Of a DNA stretch of 64,000 bases, positions 34,498 through 42,545 are shown in pieces. The position numbers were made by a program, and so were the translations under genes. The notes below the pieces were generated by a model. The model was not told the origin of the DNA, did no database searches, and saw only the letters and a program-made list of their open reading frames with translations. The stretch covers positions 2,480,001 through 2,544,000 of the forward strand of contig NC_006396.1 in NCBI RefSeq assembly GCF_000011085.1. The letters run 5' to 3'. Each line of letters opens with the position of its first letter. The first letter of the stretch is position 1. The DNA is from Haloarcula marismortui ATCC 43049 (lineage in GTDB: Archaea > Halobacteriota > Halobacteria > Halobacteriales > Haloarculaceae).

Positions 34498-35076
34498 ATG
34501 TATAAACGGGTACGCCTACGCGATACGGTCGAAGTCCCGCCACGCTTTCTGGCGGAGGTCAGTCCGGGGCTGGTCAAACGGCTCCTGCAAGAGAAGCTCG
34601 AAGGACGAATGGACGAAGACGTCGGCAGCGTCGTCTCCGTCATCGAGGTCCACGACATCGGCACCGGTGCCGTGCTGCCGAACAAGCCCGGCGTCTACTA
34701 CGAGGCCGAGTTCGACGCCCTCACGTTCGACCCACAGATGCAGGAAGTGGTCGACGGCGAGGTCGTCGAGGTCGTCAACTTCGGGGCCTTCATCGGCATC
34801 GGGCCGGTCGATGGCCTGCTGCACGTCTCCCAGATATCCGACGAGTATCTGGCCTACGACGAGGAGAACCAGCAACTCGCCTCACGGGAGTCTAACCGGA
34901 CGCTCACCGTCGGTGACGCCGTCCGGGCGCGTATCGTCACCAAGAGTATCGACGAGCGCAACCCGCGCGACTCCAAGATCGGCCTGACGGCGAAACAGGT
35001 CGGCCTGGGCAAGCACGGCTGGCTCCAGGAGGAGCGCGAGCGCCGTGAAGGCACGGCGGAAGCCGGTGATAGCTGA
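34498..35076 (+). CDS. rpo7: RNA polymerase subunit Rpo7 (RpoE1)
   Basis: Rpo7 forms the stalk of archaeal RNA polymerase together with Rpo4 and helps open complex formation and RNA binding. The N-terminal RNP-like domain (YKRVRLRDTVEVPPRFLAEV) and the S1/OB domain (GEVVEVVNFGAFIGIGPVDG then LLHVSQISDEYL) are both present. The 192-residue length matches the family. It lies three bases after the PIN gene and overlaps spt4 by one base, so the whole set is one operon. Confidence 0.97.
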   Translation: MYKRVRLRDTVEVPPRFLAEVSPGLVKRLLQEKLEGRMDEDVGSVVSVIEVHDIGTGAVLPNKPGVYYEAEFDALTFDPQMQEVVDGEVVEVVNFGAFIGIGPVDGLLHVSQISDEYLAYDEENQQLASRESNRTLTVGDAVRARIVTKSIDERNPRDSKIGLTAKQVGLGKHGWLQEERERREGTAEAGDS

Positions 35077-35273
35077 TGGCGGACCGACTCGTCTGTCGCG
35101 ACTGTCACCGCGTCCAGAGCGCGGAGATCGAAAGCCAGTGTGAGGCCTGCGGCGGCACCGCACTGACCGAGGACTGGGCCGGCTACGTCGTCATCGCGCA
35201 CCCGGAGCGGTCCGACATCGCTGAGGAGATGGAAGTGACCGAGCCGGGCAAGTACGCGCTGAAAGTCCGCTAA
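35076..35273 (+). CDS. spt4: Transcription elongation factor Spt4 (RpoE2)
   Basis: The 65-residue zinc protein has CRDCHRVQSAEIESQCEACG, the four-Cys site of Spt4, and the C-terminal strand set GYVVIAHPERSDIAEEM. Spt4 pairs with Spt5 (NusG-like) to raise polymerase processivity. It shares one base with the end of rpo7 (TGATG). Length and motif spacing are typical. Confidence 0.96.
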   Translation: MADRLVCRDCHRVQSAEIESQCEACGGTALTEDWAGYVVIAHPERSDIAEEMEVTEPGKYALKVR

Positions 35274-35274
35274 C

Positions 35275-35814
35275 GTGTCCGACGTCGTTCTCGAACTCCC
35301 GAGTGACTTGCGGCACGAACTGAAAGAGCCGCTCGGACGGATTTATACTGATACAGCGGCGCTGCTGGCCGACGCCGGTGACCCCATCATCGCCGTCGGC
35401 GACATGGTCACGTACCACCTCATCGAGGCCGGGCGGACGCCCGACCTCGCGCTAGTCGACGAACGGACCGAGCGCTCGGCCGTCGACGCGGACGTGGCAG
35501 CGGCAATCGACGGCTTCGACCGGACGCTCTCAGTCGACAACCCGGCTGCGACACTCACCGCAGACCTGCTTGCTGCACTCAGAGACGGTCTCGACAGCGA
35601 CGAGACGACACTTCTGGATGTCGACGGCGAGGAGGACCTCGCTACGCTCCCTGCAGTGCTTGCCGCGCCTGCTGGTGCCAGTGTCGTGTACGGCCAACCG
35701 GACGAGGGAATGGTGCTGGCCGACTGCGACGACACAGCCCGGGACCGGGTCCGGTCGCTGCTGGAGCGGATGGACGGCGACGCCGAGCGAGCGATTGCAC
35801 TCGTGTCGAACTAA
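35275..35814 (+). CDS. GTP-dependent dephospho-CoA kinase (DUF359 family)
   Basis: The archaeal DUF359 protein phosphorylates dephospho-CoA using GTP, the last step of CoA synthesis. Signature segments are PLGRIYTDTAALLADAGDPI, GDMVTYHLIEAGRTPDLALV and VVYGQPDEGMVLADC. The 179-residue length matches known members. It starts with GTG one base after spt4. In many archaea rps24e and rps27ae follow directly; here they do not. Confidence 0.93.
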   Translation: MSDVVLELPSDLRHELKEPLGRIYTDTAALLADAGDPIIAVGDMVTYHLIEAGRTPDLALVDERTERSAVDADVAAAIDGFDRTLSVDNPAATLTADLLAALRDGLDSDETTLLDVDGEEDLATLPAVLAAPAGASVVYGQPDEGMVLADCDDTARDRVRSLLERMDGDAERAIALVSN

Positions 35815-35836
35815 CTAGCAAAAGCGCGGACTGATT

Positions 35837-35992
35837 TTATTCCGGCCGAGGGACGCTGAGGTTCTGCATTTCTGTCTCACAGCGGCCACAGGAGACCGTC
35901 GAGCGCTCGCTACAGAGACGCTTCCCGCAGTCCGGGCATTCAAACAGCTGTTCGTCGTCGTCGCATGGGGCGGGGTCTGACCACGTTGGCAT
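35837..35992 (-). CDS. 51-residue rubrerythrin-like zinc protein
   Basis: The short frame encodes MPTWSDPAPCDDDEQLFECP, then DCGKRLCSERSTVSCGRCET, ending in MQNLSVPRPE. Two CxxC/CxxxC-type pairs (ECPDCGKRLC and SCGRC) form a rubredoxin-like zinc or iron site, as in haloarchaeal 'rubrerythrin-like domain' microproteins. Function is unknown. It converges on the dephospho-CoA kinase gene with 22 bases between. It is missed by long-frame searches because the other frames are open. Confidence 0.78.
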   Translation of the reverse strand: MPTWSDPAPCDDDEQLFECPDCGKRLCSERSTVSCGRCETEMQNLSVPRPE

Positions 35993-36081
35993 ACTTGTGA
36001 CTCATTAGCATTTGTCACGGCATAAACTTTGCTCATACCCAAACAAAAGACAACACCTGTCCAGAGAAAGTGAACGTATGG

Positions 36082-37113
36082 TCACTCAAGAACGTGGACG
36101 TGCCTGACCAGCGAGCGGTGAACGCGTCGCTTGAAGTAGTCAGTGACGGCCCAGCCCGCCCCGGTCGCGGCCTCGCGCCAGTCGCGGTCGGCGACGAGGA
36201 CGCACCGCCCTGCGACGCGGGCGGCTTCGCCGAGCGCACCGGACACGAGCGGGGCCAGGTCACCTTCAATACGGGACTGACGACCGTAGGGGGCGTCGAA
36301 GACGACGGCATCGACGGTGTCGTCGGCCACTGGCAGTGCGGACGCGTCGGACCGGAACACCCCCCACTCGCCCGGGTCCGGGTACGACGCTCGCTCAGGG
36401 TGGCCGTCGCCGTCGAGTGCGTAGGCCAGGTTCTTGCGTGTCCCCGAGACCATCTTTTCCTGTGCGTCGCCGCCGACCACGTCGGCCCCGACCAGGCCCG
36501 CTTCCAGCAGGAGACCACCGGTGCCACACATCGGGTCCAGTATCGTTGCGTCCGGGCCGGCTCCGGCGATATTGACCAGCGCGCGGGCTTCGAGCGGGTC
36601 CATGCTGCCGGGCTGGAAGAACGGGCGGTCTGTCGGCTGTCGGCCGCCGAAGTCCCGCACGCTCTCGGCGGTAAGCCAGCCCAGCGCACAGCAGGCCTCG
36701 CCGGTCCCGCCCTCCTCGTCGCCGTCGGGGTCTGAGAGATAGGCATAGAGGACGTGGTCTGGGTCGTCAAGGTCGACGGCGAAGCCGCGGTCGGTGAGCA
36801 CGCCGCCCAGCGTCCGTTCGGCCTGTTGGGTGTCGATACCGGTGCTTGCTCGCACGTCGACCGCACGCACGGCGACGCTCCCTTCGCGGTCGATGGTCGC
36901 GGCCGATAGCAGCGCGGCGGCGCTTTCGATGTCCGGGTCCGAGGTTCCGATCAGGTCACAGGCCCGGTGGGTGAACGCGAGGTGGCGAACGCGGTCGCTG
37001 ATACCCCGTGCCGTCGCCAGTCCGGGGGCGAGCACGTCGACGGCGCTCGCGGCGCTTGCGGCTTCCCGCCGCGCGAACGCGTCGTCCTGCCCGCCAAGTT
37101 CGAGGACGTACAC
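36082..37113 (-). CDS. trmG10: tRNA (guanine(10)-N(2))-dimethyltransferase (Trm-G10/Trm11 type)
   Basis: The enzyme methylates N2 of G10 in tRNA with SAM. The N-terminal ~150 residues form a THUMP-type RNA-binding domain (VYVLELGGQDDAFARREAAS; AVRAVDVRASTGID). The methyltransferase core has motif I ILDPMCGTGGLLLEAGLV and motif IV VFDAPYGRQS, where DAPY stands for the usual D/N-P-P-Y. The GTG at 37113 gives a family-typical start; the open frame continues to 37758 but that part is antisense to the membrane gene at 37201. At 343 residues the size is normal. Confidence 0.93.
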   Translation of the reverse strand: MYVLELGGQDDAFARREAASAASAVDVLAPGLATARGISDRVRHLAFTHRACDLIGTSDPDIESAAALLSAATIDREGSVAVRAVDVRASTGIDTQQAERTLGGVLTDRGFAVDLDDPDHVLYAYLSDPDGDEEGGTGEACCALGWLTAESVRDFGGRQPTDRPFFQPGSMDPLEARALVNIAGAGPDATILDPMCGTGGLLLEAGLVGADVVGGDAQEKMVSGTRKNLAYALDGDGHPERASYPDPGEWGVFRSDASALPVADDTVDAVVFDAPYGRQSRIEGDLAPLVSGALGEAARVAGRCVLVADRDWREAATGAGWAVTDYFKRRVHRSLVRHVHVLE

Positions 37114-37200
37114 GCCCGAGCGGTGTGGGCGAGCGGCTATGAGCGTGCCGGTCGCGCCCGGGAACAAAACGCACAAGCGAGCGGCCGACGAACCCCGAGT

Positions 37201-37590
37201 ATGCTCCAGTCCGGGTTCTCTAGCCTGACCGGCGGTGGTATCCTCGCGGTCCTCGTGACCGTCCTCGTCACCTGGCTCTTTTACGCTCTGACCCTCCACC
37301 TGGCTGCGACGTTCTTTATCGGCGACGTGCCGAGCCAACTCGCCGCAAAGGCGGCCCTCGCGCCGGCAATCGTCTCGCTCATCCTCCAGCGTTGGGGCGT
37401 CGAGTCCGGCGTCGTCTCGGCGGACCTCGGCGTCGCTGTCGTCCTGTTGCTCACTCTCGTTGCTGACGGGATCGCCATCAGCCTCTCCTATCGGTTGTCG
37501 ACCCGCTCGACGGCCCCGCTCGTGGCGCTGCATCTGGCGTTTGCGGCGGTGCTTGGGTTCGCGCTGAACAACATTTTTATGTTCTTCTGA
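37201..37590 (+). CDS. Four-helix membrane protein, haloarchaeal DUF7473-like
   Basis: The 129-residue protein has four hydrophobic helices (about residues 13-37, 46-65, 72-95 and 103-128) and few charged residues between them. The N-terminus MLQSGFSSLTGGGILAVLV and end FALNNIFMFF resemble a small conserved haloarchaeal membrane family without known function. It is divergent from trmG10, sharing an 87-base promoter region, and converges on hisG with a hairpin array in the gap. Confidence 0.7.
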   Translation: MLQSGFSSLTGGGILAVLVTVLVTWLFYALTLHLAATFFIGDVPSQLAAKAALAPAIVSLILQRWGVESGVVSADLGVAVVLLLTLVADGIAISLSYRLSTRSTAPLVALHLAFAAVLGFALNNIFMFF

Positions 37591-37653
37591 CCCTCCGAGC
37601 CGGGACTGTGGTGGGAGTGTCTGCCGAATGCGGGCGCGGAGCGCGGCCTGCAT

Positions 37654-37767
37654 ACCGCGCCTTCGGCGCGGTTTCACTCCGAGCGCGGCCGCAGGCCGCG
37701 ACTCGGAGGTCGTTTGTAGCGTAGATTTTTGCGAACCCGCTCCCCATAGCGCGCTCATAAAGCGCGC
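37654..37767. terminator. Array of GC-rich hairpins between convergent genes
   Basis: Stem 1: ACCGCGCC/GGCGCGGT at 37654-37661 and 37665-37672 (loop TTC). Stem 2: 14 base pairs, 37677-37690 with 37694-37708, with one bulged A and loop GCA. Stem 3: GCGCGCT/AGCGCGC at 37749-37755 and 37761-37767 (loop CATAA). The array lies between the ends of the membrane protein gene and hisG, with the same design as the array at 5402. Confidence 0.5.
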
Positions 37768-37794
37768 GAGGAGAGGGGGTGACGTAAAAAAGTA

Positions 37795-38643
37795 CTATTC
37801 AACCAGCCGCTCTATCTCCGTCACGAGGATATCGCTCGCGCCCACGTCCTTGAGCGAGCTAATGGTCTCGAAGACAGCACGCTCCTCGACGACGGCGTGG
37901 ACGGCGAGCTGGTCGGAACCGGCGATGTCCATCACGGTCGGACCGCCCATGCCCGGAAGCACGTCTTTCACGTCATCAAGGGCATCCTCGGGGGCGTTCA
38001 TCATCAGATAGCGTTTGTCGTCGGCGGCGAGAACTGAGCCAAGTGCGGTGTCGACCTGCTTCACCTTCTCGTTGTCAGCGGTGTCTTCACGAGCGAACAG
38101 GCGGACGGAGCTTTCGAGCACCTCGTCGACGACAGCCAGCCGGTTCATCCGGAGCGTGGTCCCGGTCGAGGTGATATCGACGATACCGTCGGCGATATCG
38201 ACGTGGGGAGTCAGTTCCGTCGCGCCGGACACCTCGGTCACGTCGACATCCACGTCGACCCGGTCGAAGTACCGGCGGGTGATTTTAGGGAACTCCGTGG
38301 CGATGCGGCCGTCCTCAAAGTCATAGACGGTCTCGATGTCGCTCTCTTCAGGCGCGGCAAGAACGAGGCGACAGCGGCCGAAATCGAGGTCCCGGAGTTC
38401 GACGAGGTCGTCGGTGTCAGACTCCCGGACCTGGTCGAGGCCGGTGATACCCACGTCGGCAGCACCGTCCGCGACGTACTCGGGGATGTCAGCGGCGCGG
38501 GCGTACAGGACGGTCACGTCCGGATCGACAGTATCGGCGTGCAGTTGGCGGTCGGCCCCGTCGACCAGATGGAGGCCGGCCCGTTCGAGCAGTTCCTCGC
38601 TTGGTTCGTGCAGGCGGCCCTTGTTGGGGACGGCGATTCGCAT
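37795..38643 (-). CDS. hisG: ATP phosphoribosyltransferase HisG, long form
   Basis: HisG starts histidine synthesis by joining ATP and PRPP. The N-terminus [20 protein letters not shown], the [10 protein letters not shown] region and the PRPP loop [16 protein letters not shown] are diagnostic. The C-terminal ~75 residues ([20 protein letters not shown] on to MGGPTVMDI) are the ACT-like histidine-feedback domain, so this is the long form that needs no HisZ. Length is 282 residues. The ATG at 38643 starts the conserved N-terminus exactly. The neighbouring hairpin array follows its stop. Confidence 0.97.
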   Translation of the reverse strand: MRIAVPNKGRLHEPSEELLERAGLHLVDGADRQLHADTVDPDVTVLYARAADIPEYVADGAADVGITGLDQVRESDTDDLVELRDLDFGRCRLVLAAPEESDIETVYDFEDGRIATEFPKITRRYFDRVDVDVDVTEVSGATELTPHVDIADGIVDITSTGTTLRMNRLAVVDEVLESSVRLFAREDTADNEKVKQVDTALGSVLAADDKRYLMMNAPEDALDDVKDVLPGMGGPTVMDIAGSDQLAVHAVVEERAVFETISSLKDVGASDILVTEIERLVE

Positions 38644-38708
38644 ACGCCTACTGGCAGGCCACGGGGCAACTGTCTTTCCCCTCAGGCCGGGGTCTGTGAG
38701 CGAAGTCG

Positions 38709-39914
38709 TCACAGGCGGTCCCGGCGTGGGAGGACAACGAAGGTACCCGCAGCCAGCAGTGTCAGGCCAGCGAGACCGTAGAACGCGAGCGCAAACAGGT
38801 TCTGGTCGGCGAGCAGCCCGACAGCCGTCGAGCCCAGCGAGCTGATCGCGAAGAAGCCGGTCCGGAGCAGGCCCCAGCCGGTGCCTTCGGCGGTGTCAGG
38901 CAGCGTATCGACGATGTAGGCGTTTGCCAGCGGGCCGACACTCATCCGAACACCGATGACGCCGGAAACGATGGCCAGCGGCACGACGCCGCGGACGGAC
39001 GGAATGAGCACGAGTGGAACGGTACTGACGAGCGCGACAGCGGTCAGAACACTTGGCGTTCCGTATCGGTCAGCGAGCCGGCCGGTGACTGTCTGTGAGA
39101 GCGCGCCACCGACGAACAGCACCGAGAGAAGCGCCCCAGCGGTTCCCTGTGAGAGGCCCCGAACCGTGACCAGATACGTGGTGAGGAATGCTGTCACGGC
39201 CTGGAAGGCGAACAGCATCAGTGTCTTGCCCGAAACCGACAGCACGAGCCGTCGGTTGCGAAAGCCGGTGAGAACCGTTCGGAGGTCCTGCCGGAGGCTC
39301 CGTTCGGACTCGCCGGTCGGACGGTCCGACACCGAGAGCCAGAGCGCGCCGGCGACAAGCATGAACAGCGGGGCGGCGCTGGCAAGTGCCAGCCGCCACC
39401 CGTACCGTGTGGTGACGAACGCGGCAATGGCGGGTAGTGCCGCCGCTCCGAGAGAGCCGGCCGCCATCACGACACCGAAGGCGGTCCCCTCGCGGGCATC
39501 AAATGTCCGCGAGAGGGCGGTCCCGCGGGTCGGGCCGTACAGCCCCGTCCCGAGCCCGAACGCGCCCGTTGCGATAAGGAACAGCGAGAACACCGGCGCG
39601 AAGAAGTAGCCCAGAAGCCCGACGCCCGACAGCAACGCCGCGGCTACCAGTAGTGTCCGCTCCCCGATCCGGTCGATCAGCACCCCGGCCGGAAACTGCA
39701 CCGCCGCGTATGTGAGCCAGAGCACCGTGACCGCGAGTCCGGCCTCTGCGTTCGAGATGACGAATTCCTTGCGTATCGTCGGGAGGACCGCAGGAACCAC
39801 AAACCGCATCCCGAGGACGAGAAACCAGCCGGCAGCAACGGCAAGCAGCATTCGGGCTGGGCTTCCGTGCCGCATGGCGTTGACTCGCTGTCGGAGTTGC
39901 TCTGCCGCCGCCAT
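38709..39914 (-). CDS. MFS transporter
   Basis: The 401-residue protein has about 12 hydrophobic segments and an MFS loop 2-3 motif, [21 protein letters not shown] second copy in the C-half reads [20 protein letters not shown]. This fits the sugar/drug-proton family; the substrate is unknown. The ATG at 39914 gives a short amphipathic N-terminus ([17 protein letters not shown]) before helix 1. The open frame continues antisense to the deaminase gene up to 40703 and was rejected. It lies 65 bases upstream of hisG on the same strand and diverges from the deaminase gene. Confidence 0.9.
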   Translation of the reverse strand: MAAAEQLRQRVNAMRHGSPARMLLAVAAGWFLVLGMRFVVPAVLPTIRKEFVISNAEAGLAVTVLWLTYAAVQFPAGVLIDRIGERTLLVAAALLSGVGLLGYFFAPVFSLFLIATGAFGLGTGLYGPTRGTALSRTFDAREGTAFGVVMAAGSLGAAALPAIAAFVTTRYGWRLALASAAPLFMLVAGALWLSVSDRPTGESERSLRQDLRTVLTGFRNRRLVLSVSGKTLMLFAFQAVTAFLTTYLVTVRGLSQGTAGALLSVLFVGGALSQTVTGRLADRYGTPSVLTAVALVSTVPLVLIPSVRGVVPLAIVSGVIGVRMSVGPLANAYIVDTLPDTAEGTGWGLLRTGFFAISSLGSTAVGLLADQNLFALAFYGLAGLTLLAAGTFVVLPRRDRL

Positions 39915-40065
39915 TCTCTTGCCCACCTGAACGCACCGGAGCCGAAAGACCCCTGCGGAACAGGCACTGCTGTCACTGCGACACCTGCCCATAGATGTGG
40001 CAACACGCCACACGACGGCGGCGTGGACCCGGCGAACTAAGGTCCGCGGTTGTGAAGCCACCGCC

Positions 40066-41364
40066 ATGAGCGAACTTCTCGTCACCGGCGGACAGGTCCT
40101 CCGACCTGACCTGACCGTCGAGCGTGCGGACGTACTGGTTTCACAGGACAGCGGCGACATCGTGGCTGTCGACGACCCGGGCACACTGGACGGCGACGAT
40201 GAACTCGACGCCAGCGACGGGCTGGTCATCCCCGGTCTGGTCAACGCGCACACCCACGTCGCGATGACACTGCTTCGCGGCCTCGCTGACGACAAGCCCC
40301 TCGACGCCTGGCTGCAGGAGGATGTCTGGCCCGTCGAAGCGGAACTGACCGCCGACGACATCCGCGCCGGGGCGGAACTCGGGCTGGTCGAGATGATACG
40401 GTCGGGGACGACGGCGCTGTCGGATATGTACTTCGAGGTCGAGGAGATCGCGGACGCAGTCGACCAGGCTGGGATGCGAGCAGTGCTTGGCTTTACTGCA
40501 GTCACCGTCGGCAAGGATGACGAGGCCGCGCGGTCTGACCTCGAAGAGAGCCTCGACGTGGCTCGGAAACTCGACGGTGCGGCTGATGGACGGGTTCGGA
40601 CGACGTTCCAGCCACACTCGCTCACGACCGTCGGCGAGGAGTACCTGCGCGAGTTCGTCCCACAGGCGCTTGAGGACGACCTTTCGATCCACCTGCACGC
40701 CAACGAGACGCGCGATGAGGTGACGCCTATCGTCGACGAACACGGACAGCGCCCGCTCGCCTACGCCGACAATATCGGCCTGCTCGACGGCGACACGTAC
40801 GTGGCCCACGGCGTCCACGTCGACGACAGTGAAATCGACCTGCTGGCCGAGACGGGTACCGGCGTTGCTCACTGCCCGGCCTCGAACATGAAACTCGCCA
40901 GCGGGATGGCCCCGGTACAGGACCTGCTGGACGCTGGCGTTACCGTGGGTATCGGCACCGACGGCGCGGCCTCGAACAACGACCTCGACATGTTCGACGA
41001 GATGCGCGACGCGGCGATGATCGGCAAACTCGCGGCCGACGACGCCAGCGCGGTCGATGCTGGCACTGTCGTCGAAATGGCGACCGCAAACGGTGCGGCC
41101 CTGCTGGGCTTCGACAGCGGCCGCATCGAGACCGGCGCGAACGCGGACCTGGCCGTCATCGACCTCGACGCCCCACACCTGACGCCGGCCCACGACCTCG
41201 TCTCGCACCTTGCCTATGCCGTCCACGGGAGCGACGTGCGCCACACGGTCTGTGACGGCGAGGTGCTCATGCGCGACCGCACTGTCGAGGTGTTCGACGA
41301 GCAGGCCGTCCGCGAACGGGCCAGCGAGCACGCGGCTTCGCTGGTCGAACGAGCCGGTGACTGA
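40066..41364 (+). CDS. dadD: 5-methylthioadenosine/S-adenosylhomocysteine/5'-deoxyadenosine deaminase
   Basis: This amidohydrolase deaminates adenosine-type by-products of SAM enzymes. The metal site is visible in NAHTHVAMTLLRG (HxH), HLHANETRDEV, HGVHVDDSE and GTDGAASNND (Asp ligand). The VDEHGQRPLAYADNIGLLDG segment is typical of the MtaD/DadD group. Which of the three nucleosides is preferred is not decidable by eye. The ATG at 40066 is the family start. ahcY lies just 1.2 kb downstream on the same strand, suggesting a local SAM-by-product module with one secreted-protein gene between. Confidence 0.9.
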   Translation: MSELLVTGGQVLRPDLTVERADVLVSQDSGDIVAVDDPGTLDGDDELDASDGLVIPGLVNAHTHVAMTLLRGLADDKPLDAWLQEDVWPVEAELTADDIRAGAELGLVEMIRSGTTALSDMYFEVEEIADAVDQAGMRAVLGFTAVTVGKDDEAARSDLEESLDVARKLDGAADGRVRTTFQPHSLTTVGEEYLREFVPQALEDDLSIHLHANETRDEVTPIVDEHGQRPLAYADNIGLLDGDTYVAHGVHVDDSEIDLLAETGTGVAHCPASNMKLASGMAPVQDLLDAGVTVGIGTDGAASNNDLDMFDEMRDAAMIGKLAADDASAVDAGTVVEMATANGAALLGFDSGRIETGANADLAVIDLDAPHLTPAHDLVSHLAYAVHGSDVRHTVCDGEVLMRDRTVEVFDEQAVRERASEHAASLVERAGD

Positions 41365-41469
41365 ACCGGTGGAATAAACGCTGAGAGCTGGCTTTAAACT
41401 GTATAGCTATTCCTCAGTCGGTGTTGTCGACTCTGCAAACGGCCTGAACGGGTTGAACGAGAGGGGGTG

Positions 41470-41475
41470 TTTATC
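41470..41475 (+). promoter_or_regulatory. TATA box of the acidic secreted-protein gene
   Basis: TTTATC at 41470-41475 is centred about 31 bases ahead of the ATG at 41503. It implies a separate promoter from that of the deaminase gene. Confidence 0.4.
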
Positions 41476-41502
41476 GCTCTCTCGGCGAACCAATTGGCTA
41501 CG

Positions 41503-42501
41503 ATGCGCACCAAACTCTTCGCACTGTACGCCGCTGTCGGACTGACATTGCTGGCCGTCGGTCCGGGACTGGCGGCCGCTGCGGACTCAGCCGGTAACAC
41601 CGACGCAGGGAACACCCTCGCTGTCGGTGTCTCACAGGCTGACGACGGCAGCGCGACGGTATCGGTCACACAGAACGAGACGGGCGTCGAAAACGCCTCA
41701 GTTGCCGTGGAGACGGCTGACAACACCTCCTACGTCGGGACCGGAAACTACACGACCGACAGCAACGGGACGGTTGGACTGCCCGCCCCCGAGCAGAACG
41801 TGACGGTCGACGTGACGGCGACGGCCGACAATCACACTGCGACGACGACGGCGGACCTGACTGTCGCGCCGAACGCTACCAACGTGACCGAGTTCGACAC
41901 CTTCGGACTCGAAGTGTCAGCCTACGTGAACGACCTGTTGAGCGACGAGAACCGGACCGGTGGTATCGGCCCGGCCGTGGCCAGTTTCGTGACGGCGAAC
42001 AACCCCGGCAACGCGCCGGACCACGCTGGCCCGCCAGCACACGTCACTGGTGAGAACGAGTCCGACGACAACGAGACCCACCCCAGCGAACGACAGGGTC
42101 CGCCGGCGGACATCTTCGGTGACGACGAGAACGAGACTGAAAACGAGACAGACGACCGCCGCGGCCCGCCCAAGGACGCCGGACCGCCCGAAGACCGCGG
42201 TCCGGGCAGCGATGACGCGGAGAATGAAACGGACGACGAAAACGAGACGGACGACGACCGTCGTGGTCCGCCCGAAGACGCTGGGCCACCCGAGGACCGC
42301 GATGACGACGACGTGGAGAACGAGACTGAAGACGACGAGAACGAAACCGAGGAACCGGAAGACGAGACGGAAGAGCAAGACGAGTCAGAAGAGCAAGACG
42401 AGGACGACGATGCTGACGACGACACCGATAGCGACGACGATGACGACGGCGACCGCGGCCGACCGGACGACGCTGGCCCGCCGGACGAACGCGGTAACTG
42501 A
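41503..42501 (+). CDS. Secreted acidic, N-glycosylation-rich protein
   Basis: The 332-residue protein starts with a Sec-type signal peptide, MRTKLFALYAAVGLTLLAVG, cut probably after AAAADSAG. The domain that follows has beta-strand character and many N-x-S/T sequons (NETG, NASV, NTSY, NYTT, NVTV, NHTA). The C-half is disordered, with repeats of RRGPPEDAGPPEDR type and long Asp/Glu runs with embedded NET sequons. No membrane anchor or PGF sorting motif is seen at the C-terminus, so it may be released or loosely attached to the S-layer. The function is unknown. It sits between dadD and ahcY, each with its own signals. Confidence 0.78.
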   Translation: MRTKLFALYAAVGLTLLAVGPGLAAAADSAGNTDAGNTLAVGVSQADDGSATVSVTQNETGVENASVAVETADNTSYVGTGNYTTDSNGTVGLPAPEQNVTVDVTATADNHTATTTADLTVAPNATNVTEFDTFGLEVSAYVNDLLSDENRTGGIGPAVASFVTANNPGNAPDHAGPPAHVTGENESDDNETHPSERQGPPADIFGDDENETENETDDRRGPPKDAGPPEDRGPGSDDAENETDDENETDDDRRGPPEDAGPPEDRDDDDVENETEDDENETEEPEDETEEQDESEEQDEDDDADDDTDSDDDDDGDRGRPDDAGPPDERGN

Positions 42502-42545
42502 ACGGCTTCGGTAGCGTTTTAGGAACTCTCTTCCTCTGTTGTGAC

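Noticed and set aside
37114..37758. N-terminal extension of trmG10 across the divergent membrane gene
   Set aside because: The extension is antisense to a clear membrane protein gene and has no THUMP or methyltransferase features; a GTG at 37113 fits the family.
39915..40703. N-terminal extension of the MFS transporter
   Set aside because: It is antisense to the deaminase gene and Ser/Arg-rich; MFS proteins of this size need no extension.
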